The notes: generated by a model not told the origin, from the sequence alone. DNA of 64,000 nt from Halisarca cf. caerulea (GCA_963170055.1 CAUJGJ010000179.1:2238601-2302600), one strand, 5' to 3'; shown: positions 34,812 to 47,937, numbered from the stretch's first letter. A program made the numbers and translations.

Positions 34812-37800
34812 ATGGTGGGTTGGAGCATGAAGTTTAGATACACGTGTGGTTGGTATAATCTTGTGTAATCTCACTCCTTTTCCCATAAATTGCAGAATAT
34901 TTCACGTACTGTACCTGCTCAGCCCGTAACACCAAAGGAAAAGCGAAAAAAGCCCAAATTACCTCATTTAGAAGACTTCCTTGCAAGTCGAGACTACACG
35001 GGTGCTTTGACTTTGCTGGAGGTACTATCTATCTACGTGAACGTTTTATTGTTAGTGGCTTAGCTGCATCGTGGACACGTTTTGATACATTTTGTATTAA
35101 TATATTATAACTTAGGCTAATCTGACTCAGAGAGTCATTATTTTTTCATAGATATATAATCCCTTCTATTATCTATGTTTTTATTCAGTACCATTATGAC
35201 TTAGTCTCGCATAGCCAGACCATTCCCCGAAGAAATGGAGGGAGAGTGGTCTGGCCACGCGTGACTAATTCTGACTTTGTGCTTCATTGGGTATCTCATT
35301 ACCATAGTATCTGTACATGAGTGCATGTTAATAATGATTGATTGATGTAGTCGTGTTTTCTACCCTTTTGAAGTTTGTGAGGAGCACGGGCAAAACAGTC
35401 ATTGAAGACACAAACCAATGGGTGGCATATTGCGCGTTTCACCTTGGTGATTATATGAAGGCTAAGAAGGTTTGCTAGCTGGATGGTTGTGCACTCAACC
35501 TTTGGTTGATATAGTGAATTGTTGTAGGAATATGAAGAACTGACAAAGCAAGATGGCTGCCATCCGGACGTGTGGTGTAACCTTGCTGTTTGCTATTTTT
35601 ATCTGGGAATGTACAGGGAGTCTCAAGAGGCAGCAATGAAAGGTTGTTGTACAGATCATGAGAGATAATAGATCAGCTGGTGGGTTTTGTGTGCATGGTC
35701 TTGCTGTTCTCATCTTGTGTAGGTCCAAAAGGCAGACTACAAAACAGGCTTCTCTTCCATTTGGCTCATAAAGTATGCATGTGATCTTTTAAAACATCTT
35801 TTGAATGTGCACTAGTTTGGTCTGTTGTGTACAGTTTGGTGATGAGTCCCAAGTCATTCATTTCCATAAAAGTTTGCAAAACATTGTTGAAGATCAGGTA
35901 TGTGTACATATTCCTATCTTGAAACAATCTTTTGTTGTCATTGGTGTTGCCCATGGTAGTTGAGCCTAGCTGCAATGCATTACTTGAGAACACACTATCA
36001 AGAAGCCATTGATGTTTACAAAAGGCTGCTTTTGGACAGAAGGTGAGTTTTGCATGCAGCAACATTTGAACTTCAGATTACAATCTTTTCTCGTGTTTAG
36101 GGAACTGCTGGCCCTCAATGTGTATTTAGCCATGTGTTATCACAGGCTGGACTACTATGATGTCTCACAGGAAGTATTGTCGAGCTATGTTCAAATGCAC
36201 CCAGACAGCACTGTTGCCATAAACCTCAAAGCATGCAATTACTACCGACTGTTTAATGGCAAAGCTGCTGAAGTAGGTACTGTACACCTGTGGGCTTCCA
36301 AATAGCGGCTGAGATGATTGCAACTTTTTTGTCGTAGGCTGAGCTAAAAGGACTTCAGGAGACGATTTCATCATCGTTTCAATTTGCTAAAGATCTCATT
36401 CGACACAACTTGGTAGGATGGAGTATATGATATTTGGTTCATGGTTGTTCAAAAATAGTTTGTTTAAACAGGTAATATTCCGAGATGGTGAAGGGGCTTT
36501 GCAGGTATTTCCTTCTCTTGTGGGAGTCATTCCCGAAGCAAGATTAAATCTTGTGATCTATCACTTGAGACAAGGTAGAGTTTTACTGTGTGTCATGTGC
36601 GTGTCATGTGATCTATCGGTAGGGTTTTTATCTATGTGTCATGTCCTGCCACTCACACTTCTGTGCACCCACAGATGACATCAAGTCAGCATACAAGTTA
36701 ATCAAAGATGTGGAGCCCAGCTCCCCACAGGAGTACATCCTCAAAGCTGTTTGTAATGCAGCTATAGGACAGGAAACTAACTCGGTAGGTTACCAAATTC
36801 TGAATTCATCAATCTGTTTACTTAGTCTTTGACATTTGAATTGTGCAGAGGGAACTTTTAAAACTGGCCCAAAATTACTACCAGCTTGTTGGCAGTGCAG
36901 CATCAGAGTGTGGTAGGGAATGCTTACTGATCACCTGTCCTGTGTGTGTGTTTTCTTGTAAATGCATGTCATGTGGTGCACGACCAACTTATTCTGTAGA
37001 TACAATACCAGGACGCCATTGTATGGCTTCATGTTACTTTCTGCTGAAGCAGTTTGAAGATGTTTTAATATACCTTAATTCTATCAAGGTTTGTCCTAAA
37101 GAAGATTCTATCAAAGGACGTTTGAATGCACTCTTTCTCTTTCTCTTTCTTTTTCACACGCGCAGAGTTACTTTTACAATGATGACACTTTCAACTTCAA
37201 TTTGGCCCAAGCAGCTGGTGCCACTGGAAACTTCCAGGAAGCCGAGGAAGTGCTGCTCCTTGTGCAGTCTGAGAAAGTCAAACAAGATTTTGTATACATA
37301 TCTTGGCTGGCAAGATGCTGTGAGTGTGCGAATTGAGTCTTCTAGAGAATATCCTTTAGTAGATTCCTTTTACAACCAGTTATCATGAACAGAAAACCAG
37401 AGCAAGCATGGGAGCTGTACCTGAAGATGGAAACATCTGCTGATTCCTTCAGCCTCCTCCAGCTGATAGCAAACAGCTGCTACAAGGTGAAAATGGCTCT
37501 ATATGTGTTTTTGAAAATGTATGATTTTCTACTTGTGTCTGCAGATGGGACAATTCTTCTTTGCTGCTAAAGCTTTTGATGTCCTTGAAAAACTAGACCC
37601 TAACCCCGAGTACTGGGAAGGAAAACGAGGAGCCTGCATTGGGCAGTTCCAGCTGGTCATAGCTGGGAGGGAACCAAGGTATTCAATATGCTTTGTAGTT
37701 AACCTGATTGACATGAATCAGTGTGGTCATGTTTCACCATGAAGGGAAACACTTCGAGACATTGTCCAGATACTGCAAGAAACAGCCAACTCACAATCTG

Positions 37801-37898
37801 AGCTTATCATGGTGGCTATTAAGAAATGGGCAAAGGACAATAAGTTTCCAATATCTGGGGCTGCTAGAAGAGATCAACACCCTTTGTCCAACATTTGA
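34812..37898 (+). CDS. IFT56: Intraflagellar transport protein 56 (TTC26)
   Basis: IFT56 is a TPR subunit of the IFT-B complex that carries cargo into cilia. From the second exon on, the gene is clear: 34896-35021 ([20 protein letters not shown]), 35374-35469, 35528-35642, 35723-35772, 35835-35897, 35960-36042, 36101-36272 ([20 protein letters not shown]), 36338-36413, 36472-36574, 36675-36784, 36849-36912, 37000-37088 ([20 protein letters not shown]), 37166-37319, 37380-37486, 37545-37678 and 37745-37898. Junction phases agree and the TPR array matches vertebrate IFT56 throughout, about 545 residues. The start is uncertain: exon 2 has no in-frame ATG, and joining the ATG at 34812 with GTGTAA at 34863 would leave an intron of only 33 bases. 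Confidence 0.92.
35191..35274. mobile_element. Small palindromic element with imperfect 8-bp duplication
   Basis: TTAGTCTCGCATAGCCAGAC then CATTCCC pairs with GGGAGAGTGGTCTGGCCACG then CGTGACTAA. Flanks ATTATGAC and ATTCTGAC differ by one base. Sits in IFT56 intron 2. Arm ends match the 11394-11480 element. Confidence 0.7.
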
Positions 37899-38191
37899 GA
37901 TGATTATTGTAAACTGTACTGTGCAAACTCATTTTGTGTGTTAGCAGGCCCACCATGATGTAAGACTTTGCATGATCTCATTTTTTTTGATAAATTTGTG
38001 GGTTGGGCTCAGAGGTGCATGTGTCTCTGATTTCAAACTATAAAACCTTGACCAGACATTGTTCATGCATATGGTTGCTGTCTTGTACAGATAACAAAGC
38101 AAGATTAACTAAGTTTCAGATTTTCACAACACAACAAATACATGATCTACATACAATAATATTATACATGTCCCACAAAATCAAATAACAA

Positions 38192-41100
38192 TTAGTTATG
38201 GAATCCTGAGGTTGGAAAGCTGTGATCTCTCAAGTCCATTACTACACTCTCTAAAGAAGAAAAGTCATCTTTTGCTAATCCTGCTTTGGATAAAACACTC
38301 AGTTTGTCTCGAACCATTGCCCTTGGGATTATGGGGAGCATTGGTAACAACAGAATTGTGCTGGGCAACTGTTGTAGAATCTACTCACCAAATAAAATCA
38401 TCAACTGTTCCCTTGGCAACTAAGTAATAAATGTTGACTAGCTGTCTCTGTCCAATCCTGTGAGCCCTGTCCTCTGCTTGGATCATAATCTACAATATAA
38501 ATTGTGTGCAGGTGGATCAAAGGTTGCATTAGCAAAGCTATCTCCCTTTGAAGTTCAGTGCATGAGACCTAAGCCTGGTTGAGGCTACACAACATCCAGG
38601 GACTTACCCCTGGATTCCAGAACAGCTCAGCAAACACAACAGTAGAAGCAGCTGTCAAAGTGAGCCCTGTATATGAACACTGTGATGAAATAGGACTGTG
38701 TACAACTTTGGAGTGTCCAGCAACTAACCAGCATTAGCAGTGGTTATAGAGAGAAGGGCTACAAGGCAAGACTGATCGTGTTGAAACTTGTCACAAAGTT
38801 CCTGCCGTGCCTCAGGAGTAGTACGGCCATCAATGCAAATGTAGCCAAGACTCTAGATAGAGAAGTGTACCATATAACATTTAACACATGTTAAATGAAG
38901 GACACTTTTTACCTTAGCTTGAAGGCTAGCCCTTAGGCTATCCATCATAACACGATGATGAGCAAACACTATAATCTTCTGACAATTCTCCACTTTCTCG
39001 ACAATGTATTCCCTGTGAATGCAACAAGGATATATGCCCAGTTAAGGGTGCAATTGGAAGGTAAGTTTAGCACATAAACACCCACTCAACAGCTGATAGC
39101 TTCAGCTTAGCAGTCCATTCATATAAAGACAAAAGATTTCCCCTTTGTTCAAGTTGCTGCATGTGACAATAAGAACATGACCACACAAAAGTACATTAAG
39201 AACAGTGGCTACCTTGAGTGTGGAAACATGGTCTAAGTGAGTCTTCATTTGTTTCAGTTCTTTACAATTGGCTATGAGATGTTCTATAGCGACCACCTGA
39301 CGTATCTTGTCAGGTAATTGATCCATAACATGTTGCTTCAAACGTCTGCACAGGATCAGTAACAGAAGTGAGGCTTAAAGGAATAAAACAGCCATTTTGT
39401 TAGCCAAACCTGATCATGATCTTCTGTTCTAGGTACATTTGAAGCTCAGACATGTGCGACGATCCACTGAAGTCCCAACCAAAAGGTGTCTACAATGCCA
39501 AAAGCACAAACAAGTGGAACAATTGCTGTGCCCTCCACTGTTAACTATGGAAGGCAAACAGTACTGTCTGCAGTAAACAATGCTGTTGACATTGTTTACA
39601 GCAGCAACATTAATGTTGGGGACCCCGTAAAACCCGGAATGGCAGGAAGGGAATGGGGATTGGGGAATGAGGAGTGGGAATGTCCATATTGTGGTTGTAT
39701 TTCCAGTGAGACAGAAACTTTGATGCATAAACCAGTGCAAAGACTATTTCATACAAATTTGTGTCTTTTTCTGCATGTGTTGTTCATTATGGCTTATGGA
39801 GAATGTTGTAGTCTACCTTTTTGCTGAACACAACCAATTTGGGTGAACTGGAAGATTTCCAATGGCTGAATGTACACACAAATAAATTTTGGCTACTGAG
39901 CATATGCAGACAAACAGAGATTTTCACTGTTCACCTCACTAGGTGGGACTTGCTCTGGCTCACCCCAATTTGGTGTACTTAAAGGGCATTGATGAAAGTG
40001 ATTGTGAGGAAAGTGACATATTATAATCACGCCTCCAAAAATTGGTTTCCATTGTGTTCAGTGGAAAGTTAGACTACAGCATTCTCTGTAAACCATAATG
40101 AACAACACATACAGAGAAAGATACAAATTTGTATAAAATGATATTTGCACTGGTATACACATCAAGGTTTCTGTCTCACTGGAAATACAACCACAATATG
40201 GACATTCCCATTCCGGGTTTTACGGGGGTCCCCTTATGTTGCCAAGAATACAAAGTGTACTAAAACAATGCTATTACAAATAAACAATTCTGTCAACAAG
40301 CGTTAAAGTAATTTTGTCAACAAAAAACAATCTTGTCAAAAGTAAACAATGTTGTCACAAGTAAACAATCCTGTCACAAGTAAACAATCCTGTCAATGGT
40401 GTACAAAGCGGTCCAGAGACTACTTGCCTGTACTCCACTACAGACAGTCAAAACTCACACTTTTTCCATTGCAATATCTCAGCCCAAAGTCTACATAGGA
40501 CATGCCAAAGGACCTGTCAATTGCATTCAGTTGAGTGTAGAGTTCCAGAGGTCTTGAAAGAGCTGGTGTTCCAGAAAGTAGCAATACTCTGCTGGCAGAC
40601 TGTCATACAACCACAAACATCACTTATCTACTTGCGCACAACGCTACACCACATGTACACAATGCTAGAACACATACACTACATACCACATGAGGGACCT
40701 GTACACACCAATACCACACGAGGGACCTGTACATACCAATACCACACGAGGGACCTGTACACACCAATACCACACGAGGGACCTGTACACACCAATACCA
40801 CAAGAGGGACCTGTACACACCAATACCACACGAGGGACCTGTACACACCAATACCACACGAGGGACCTGTACACACCAATACCACACGAGGGACCTGTAC
40901 ACACCAATACCACATGAGGGACCTGCACACACCAATACCACAAGAGGGACCTGTACACACCAATACCACATGAGGGACCTGTACACACCAATACCACACG
41001 AGGGACCTGTACATACCAATACTACATGAGGGACCTGTACACACCAATACCACACGAGGGACCTGTACATACCAATACTACATGAGGGATTTGTACACAC

Positions 41101-44100
41101 CAATACCACACAAGGGACCTGTACACACCAATACCACATGAGGGACCTGCACACACCAATACCACATGAGGGACCTGTACACACCAATACCACACGAGGG
41201 ACCTGTACACACCAATACCACACGAGGGACCTGCACACACCAATACCACATGAGGGACCTGTACACACCAATACCACATGAGGGACCTGTACACACCAAT
41301 ACCACACGAGGGACCTGTACATACCAATACTACATGAGGGACCTGTACACACCAATACCACACGAGGGACCTGTACACACCAATACCACACGAGGGACCT
41401 GTACACACCAATACCACATGAGGGACCTGCACACACCAATACCACAAGAGGGACCTGTACACACCAATACCACATGAGGGACCTGTACACACCAATACCA
41501 CACGAGGGACCTGTACATACCAATACTACATGAGGGACCTGTACACACCAATACCACACGAGGGACCTGTACATACCAATACTACATGAGGGATTTGTAC
41601 ACACCAATACCACACAAGGGACCTGTACACACCAATACCACATGAGGGACCTGCACACACCAATACCACATGAGGGACCTGTACACACCAATACCACACG
41701 AGGGACCTGTACACACCAATACCACACGAGGGACCTGCACACACCAATACCACATGAGGGACCTGTACACACCAATACCACATGAGGGACCTGTACACAC
41801 CAATACCACACGAGGGACCTGTACATACCAATACTACATGAGGGACCTGTACACACCAATACCACACGAGGGACCTGTACATACCAATACTACATGAGGG
41901 ACCTGTACACACCAATACCACACAAGGGACCTGTACACACCAATACCACACGAGGAACCTGTACACACCAATACCACAAGGGACCTGTATTATGGAGTAC
42001 GGTAGTACTCCATATGTAGGATTGACACGGAAAAACATGGCCGCCATACATTAGCGCAAATTTTGTTTTCGTCCGAAAACTAACGATGCAGTACAGTTAG
42101 TAGCATTTAGAAGTTATATTGGTGCCTTTTGACACACTAGCTATAAAATGAAGTAGTTAAAACCCTTCGTAGGCCAATTTCTTTAAAGAACTTTGAAGTT
42201 TTAGACGAAAATGTATGGCTACGCAACACCAGTACCATTTTAAGATTATTCTTCTTCTTCTTCTTCTTCTTCTTCTTCTTGTCGTTTTTTCAAACTGAGC
42301 TACAGGTCGCCATGAAGGGTCCAGAGGTCTCATCTTTCGCCAGTGAGCTCTGATTGTTAGTTCAAAGTGCCTTTTGTAGGTTTTGAAGCAGCACCTACAC
42401 TTCTAAAGCAAGAAAAAATTTATAGGCAAATCCCATACATTAGCCAGATCAGCCATTTTCAGATCAGCGAAATGGCTATGCGAGACTAGACGTACGTACA
42501 CAAGGTCTGTACTTCAATGATCGTCGACTTCAGCGCTCTTTTCGTTCGAGCATTTGTTACTAGATGGGTACATTGATATTAGTCAGGCAACTACATAGAT
42601 TTCTAGTTTCTTTATCTTACAAGATTTGATCGTGTTCCTTCTCAACTGCAGTGGAAACTGTGATCTATTCAAGCAACCGTTTTGCTACAAAAGGAAAAAA
42701 ACGCACAAACAAGGGTGTATAAAAACCATTTTAAAATGGTAAAAGGATGTAGGATTGACACAGGATCGTGCAAAAAGCCATTATCAAAAAAGGATTCTCC
42801 AAAAACACTTGGAACAAGGGTAAGTTGCAAAACCGGTACAGGGCTAGGTGGGCAAAGGGCAAGACAGGCATATGGCTAGACGAGCATAGGGCTACACATA
42901 CATGAGGTTAGACGGGTATAGGGCTAGACAGAGTTTAGTTGGACTGAGTGTACACTGTGCAAATTCCTACATCCCGCAGCACATATGTACTGTATAATGT
43001 GCTGCACATGCGGGATGTAGGAATTTGCACAGTGTGCACTCAGTCCAACTAAACTCTGTCTAGCCCTATACCCATCTAGCCTCATGTATGTGTAGCCCTA
43101 TGCTTGTCTAGCCCTATGCCTGTCTTGCCCTTTGCCCACCTAGCCCTGTACCGGTTTTGCAACTTACCCTTGTTCCAAGTGCTTCTGGAGAATCCTTTTT
43201 TGATAATGGCTTTTTGCACGATCCTGTGTCAATCCATCATCCTTTTACCATTTTAAAAATTAATGGTTTTTATACACCCTTATACACACTAATACCACAT
43301 GAGGGACCTGTACACACCAATACCACATGAGGGACCTGTACACACCAATACCACGAGGGACCTGTACACACCAATACCACAAGAGGGACCTGTACACACC
43401 AATACCACATGAGGGACCTGTACACACCAATACCACACGAGGGACCTGTACACACCAATACCACATGAGGGACCTGTACACACCAATACCACATGAGGGA
43501 CCTGTACACACCAATACTATACGAGGGACCTGTACACAGTAACAGTGGACAAAGACAATTTATGTTAAGGATATGACAAAGAACTAACCTTGAGCAAAGG
43601 GAGAATTGATTTACAGCGTGCAGTTTTGAAATTCTTCAGGAAATGAGACTCGTCCTAAAGACAAGATAATACAACAATAATGGAATCGGCAAACAAGAAG
43701 TGGGTTACTTACCGTAATAATAACCTTAAAATTACATGCTTTTAAGCAGTCAGACATTTTCACTCCCAGGTCATAACTTGTGATGATGACATTGTGAGAG
43801 AGCAAAGACTGTGTGGAGTGATTTGAGCTGGAGAATACCACACAAATCTGATTGTTCTCCAGCGATGGTACCCAAAACTGAAGTGCCTGCAACAAATGCG
43901 GTAATTTCAACAGAGTGAAGCAATGCAGGACTCGCAGTGCTCATGATAAATTCTCTTGGTGTCTGGACACCATGTCTGAATGTCTGGACACCATGTCTGA
44001 ATGTCTGAACACCATGTCTGGATGTCTGGACACCATGTCTGGATGTCTGGACACCATGTTTGGATGTCTGGAATTCATTTCATCAGCAATCAAATTCTCT

Positions 44101-47100
44101 GGTAGATTCTCCTTCGTATTATGTATACATAATTTAGTTCAAGCAAGCAGATTTTGGTATTTTTATGCTATTTTCAGGAGACATTCAGCTTTACTAGGGT
44201 TACTAGGGTTAGGGTTTGGGTTAGGGAACCAATCCTCAAGAATGGCTTACTACTTCATAGCCCCCAAATGAAAAACCAAGACAAATTTCCACAAACAAAA
44301 ACGTTGTCCTGAGATATGGCTTAGTTCTGTGTATTAATGCATCAAGTGATTTTCTAGAAAAGAGCTATACACGGAAGGAGGCAGAAAGTGAGTTTTTTTA
44401 TTTCTCTTAATAGATAAATGGTAGTTGGCCTTGCAACAAATCTTCTGCCTAGCCTCTAAGCACACAAATGTCCCTCTTGCCAGTGGTAGTTACTGTAAAT
44501 TGCAATAAGCACCTTCCAAGTAGTTTGCACCCAAAGTGCCTGAAATGAGCCTAAAACACTTTTATCCGAAAACTAATGAAATGCGTGGGTGGCTCAAACT
44601 GTCTCTGTTAATACCTGGAAAACGTGCTATGTTTTTGTAATTATACTCCACCTAACAGCAGAAAGTGAGACCACAAGTTTGTCACCTAAACAATGATAGC
44701 TGGCTACAGCTATGAACACTTCCTGTAATCAGACAAAATTAATAACATTCCGACATTCACAGATTTGATTGGAAAATGTCCGATATCTGAAATATATTTC
44801 GATCCCTGTAGGAGGTTATGTCCATTCAAGATAATAGAAACAGGACACCTACATACCTGTGCCCATACAAGACGAACAGACGAGGGGCATATTACCAATA
44901 ATGGCCATTCTCTTCGATAGTATGTAGATATTGCAATAGCCTGCACTGTTTTTCCTAAGCCCATGTCATCAGCCAACATAACTCTACCATTTCGCTGGAC
45001 GGCAAACCTAGAAAAAGAATACCACAGATGGAACAGCTACATAGCTGCTGACAAATGACAAACCCATGAGGAAGAGTTTGCCCAATTCAATGAAACTGGT
45101 ATCTCATTTTAAATGGGGTTAGGGTGAGAGTGGGGTTAGAAATGTGCGTGTTAACAAAAGATAATTCTGCAACAAGGTAGTCTTCAAGAGATGCACAACA
45201 TCCAAAGCTCACTATATGCCAAACAATGTGGTAGACTCACACAACAGCTTCTCTTTGGAAATTCATGAGACCTTCAGAAACCTTAGGCTCAACTGCAGCA
45301 AATATCTCTGCTCTGGTTTCTTTAGAACAGTCCACAATAGAGGAAGATGTGAAGAAGGACACAACAGCTCGTGGTATTAGGTCCATTGTAACATAGGAGC
45401 ATTCATTTCTGATGGCTACAACTAATGAATTATTTCATTCTGACTGCAAGATGTAAACGTCAATGAATAATATTATGAAATATAATACTCACTAAGCACA
45501 TTGAAGTCGTTTAGACTGAAAGTCCATGAACCGGTTTTGGCATCTGAAGACCACAGAATGGAACTGCTAATATAATTGGTAAATTTGTAGATGTGATGAG
45601 GTTGTGCATTGATGTAGGGTACATGTCCACAGAATGGGGAAACGCAGGGCAAATGGATGGCATTTCTAGAGCCAATTAGCATCCTAATGAGAAGGAAGTC
45701 CAGCAAACCATACCACTAGACTACCACTAGATTTACAGACGTCCACAAAATTTAAGGTTTAAGCAAGTCTAAATCTACATTCAACTCTTGAGTAATGTCA
45801 ATTATGACCATCAACAGAACACTGACTGCAGGAAGTACAGCCAGAGTGAGAAAATAAATGAGTATGGAAAAACTACATAAAGGATAGACTATATCACATT
45901 TTGTTCATGTCTTCAATCAAAAGATTAATATTCTATCTTTAGCTGCAAAATTGCTGTAGCCCAGTAAAACAATCTCATAATGTTCTGAAATAGACAAAGG
46001 AAGTGAACAATATCCTGATTCTGGTAGGTACTCATACAGATTTAGTTCTCAGACATTTAACTGTTAGCTACTTTGTCTAGAATTGTTCACGACCATTCTA
46101 ATTGATGACAAAGCATCTCCAGCTCTAATAGGACAGTCACAAGGATTTACATCCATTCACTGTCAAGTCACAGACAGTGTCCAATTACTCATCAAAACAC
46201 TTTTGACAGCAAATAGTGAACAGAAAGATGTAATCACTGGTTTTGTCACAGTCTAGTCGTTTGATCTTATTTTCCTAAAAAGTTCTTTCACTAACAACCC
46301 CATTCGCCAACTGCTTTACAAAATGGAGCCTAAATATTCACATCGTAGTGTTCATGCATCATATAAATCGCATTCATGGTTGGACTACAAACGGCCTTCG
46401 TAGTTACAATGGAACCTCTGATAGAGGACTCTCCCAAATAAGGTCACAGCATAATAAACCTCTCTACAAGGGCATGACTAGAGGTCCCAAGATACATCCT
46501 CCCTATTGTTCTAATGTATTTTGGACATCCCAAATAAAACAACCTCCTTGCACAGGATAAATTAGTCTGGTGTAACCGATCCTTTCCAGTTGGCTACACC
46601 AGACTAAGGACAAATAGAGTTGTCCCATGCAAAATGCAGATTAACTGGTCTCTGAAAAAATAGAGGTGGTTGGCCATGAATATTGCTGGTTGGACCAGAT
46701 CACCTCTGACCAGTGTAGGCAGAACCCTGAATATTCCACAATACAGTGGAGCCTCTCCACAACGGACACTTTGGGACCTGAAAACAGTTTGTTGTACAGA
46801 GGTTTCCACTATTCAGAGGTTATTTTACATGCACATACAGGGTGGTCATCAGAGAAAAAATGAAAGAGGGTGGCAGTTGCGTAAGCCAGTAGGAGGCTAG
46901 TGCACAGCTGCCATATGATTTGGTATCTTGTAATGGGGGAAATTCGCTCAAAGTGTACGTACGTATATGATATGCACAGTGTCAGTATTACCTAATCTAT
47001 CGACTCAAAGTACCTGAACAGAGAAGGAATGACTCTAGTACTTAAAGAAGAAATGGTTTAAACCAAAATTTAAGGAGGGTGGCCCACCCTGCTCAAAAGG

Positions 47101-47542
47101 GCTGGCGAGAACACTGCATATGCATAGCAATCTATCTGGACCCACAAAAGGAGTCTGTTATAGAAAGGTTTTGGCTATTAAGGCAGTTTGTTCCACAATA
47201 CTCGATTGCAAAAGTTAATAAAGACAAACCGTATAATTTCGAAGGAATCCTTTGATAAACGTCTATCAATTTTGGATTGTACAGAGACATGATTCGAAAT
47301 CTAGAATGGGAAATGAGGTCAAACACAGCCTTTACATTGGATTCAATCTTGTGCTCCACTCTTCGGTCACTAGCTACAGACTTCTCTAATTCTGAGCAAT
47401 TTGGGGCAGATGATAGATTAGACTGAGAAGGGCATTTCCTCTTTGCTAGCCTTTCCAGGGCTTTTTGTCTATTTAGTTCCATTCGCTTTCTTTGTTCTTC
47501 TGATATCCGCGAGTCATTCATTCCCGCGCTGGATGCCGCCAT
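38192..47542 (-). CDS. SMARCAL1: SMARCAL1 (HARP), annealing helicase for stalled replication forks
   Basis: SNF2-family ATPase that re-anneals RPA-coated DNA at stalled forks. Minus-strand exons include 47542-47230, 45543-45493, 45415-45241, 45007-44857, 43886-43713, 43654-43589, 40599-40459, 39489-39410 and further ones to 38192. The N-terminal RPA-binding motif reads [20 protein letters not shown]. One HARP domain spans the first intron ([13 protein letters not shown] + [17 protein letters not shown]); vertebrates have two. ATPase motifs: [18 protein letters not shown] (Walker A), DESHFLKN (Walker B), [72 protein letters not shown] and [20 protein letters not shown]. It ends [17 protein letters not shown]. 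About 9.3 kb, the longest gene here, with repeat-filled introns. Confidence 0.94.
39612..40238. mobile_element. Element with long imperfect terminal inverted repeats
   Basis: The left side (GGGGACCCCGTAAAACCCGG ... AATGTCCATATTGTGGTTG, TATTTCCAGTGAGACAGAAA) reappears in reverse on the right (CTGTCTCACTGGAAATAC, CCACAATATGGACATTCCCA, CCGGGTTTTACGGGGGTCCCC). Arms of about 170 bases flank a non-coding core. It lies in a SMARCAL1 intron. Superfamily not assigned. Confidence 0.75.
40687..41985. repeat. 28-bp minisatellite with 504-bp higher-order copy, SMARCAL1 intron
   Basis: About 46 copies of ACCACACGAGGGACCTGTAC + ACACCAAT, varying at a few sites (CACG/CATG/CAAG, GTACACA/GTACATA/GCACACA). The pattern of variants from about 41025 repeats from about 41529, a period of 504 bases or 18 units. 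Because 28 is not a multiple of 3, three units make 28 codons and all frames stay open, giving false ORFs up to 413 codons. Confidence 0.97.
42246..42280. repeat. (TTC)n microsatellite
   Basis: About eleven CTT/TTC triplets in the SMARCAL1 intron between the minisatellite and the large inverted repeat. Confidence 0.95.
42697..43287. mobile_element. Foldback element: near-600-bp palindrome
   Basis: Left arm 42697 to about 42984 and right arm about 42998 to 43287 are near-perfect reverse complements, differing at a few bases and a small indel near 43250. Matching pairs include AACAAGGGTGTATAAAAACC, GGTAAGTTGCAAAACCGGTA, GTTTAGTTGGACTGAGTG and TTCCTACATCCCGC. A short spacer (ATATGTACTGTATAATG) is the centre. 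No reading frame of note. Immediately right of it the 28-bp minisatellite restarts. Confidence 0.9.
43288..43537. repeat. Second block of the 28-bp minisatellite
   Basis: Nine copies of the same ACCTGTACACACCAATACCA unit found at 40687-41985, separated from it by about 1.3 kb containing unique sequence and the foldback element. One copy is short by three bases. Confidence 0.96.
46406..46830. mobile_element. Tigger-like repeat fragments
   Basis: ATGGAACCTCTGATAGAGGA to CTACAAGGGC (46408-46471) is a diverged copy of 18530-18596. A second terminal-repeat-like start, CAGTGGAGCCTCTCCACAAC, begins at 46744, followed by CGGACACTTTGGGACC and a facing TTGTACAGAGGTTTCCACT. A small inverted repeat TTAGTCTGGTGTAACC/GGCTACACCAGACTAA lies at 46562-46607. 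All in SMARCAL1 intron 1. Confidence 0.6.
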
Positions 47543-47761
47543 AGATGACGTTCAAAGTAATGAGCACGTGATGTATTTTACAGTTATGACACATCAGAGG
47601 TCAATGCTGAAAAATTAAAAGATTCTAGATACAAGTTCTTTCTGTTTAGTATACAATAGAATACAGTCCACACAATGATTTAGGGCATATTTGGGAGAAT
47701 ATTAACAAACAATGTTCTTCCAATAACAATATTTACTATGTAATCATGCTGAAGACACATT
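47543..47761. other. Short intergenic stretch, SMARCAL1 start to unidentified gene
   Basis: No exon recognised. It must contain the SMARCAL1 promoter; CACGTGATG occurs at 47564-47572. Confidence 0.5.
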
Positions 47762-47937
47762 CTATGACGGACCGCCCTGAAGGAGAAGGGTGAGAGCATT
47801 AAGAGGTAGATTCAAACACACTTTAAGAACAGTAAACTCACCCCTACATCAATGCCCTTAGGTGTTAATTCTTTAGGTACTCCTGAGCTGCCACCGTAGG
47901 CACTTTTCAATTCCATCTGATTTTGTATTGAGTTTGT
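47762..47937 (-). CDS. Last two exons of an unidentified gene
   Basis: Exon 47937-47842 follows a TTTTGTTTTCAG acceptor and encodes NQMELKSAYGGSSGVPKEL then TPKGIDVG, with a GTGAGT donor. The next exon, 47776-47762, adds GGPS and a TAG stop. The clean splice sites and conserved-looking composition support a real coding end, but I do not recognise the protein. A possible upstream exon on the same strand near 50170-50129 reads RTGHIGSSDFGSAD in a compatible phase, and an ATG-starting exon could lie at 50563. The 2-kb region between is minisatellite. Confidence 0.45.

Noticed and set aside
40624..41865. 413-codon minus-strand open frame and its overlapping relatives
   Set aside because: Produced by the 28-bp minisatellite, open in several frames at once, inside a SMARCAL1 intron.
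44190..44226. TTAGGG-like interstitial telomere repeat
   Set aside because: Only a few imperfect GGTTAGGG/GGTTACTAG units; too short to claim a telomeric insertion.
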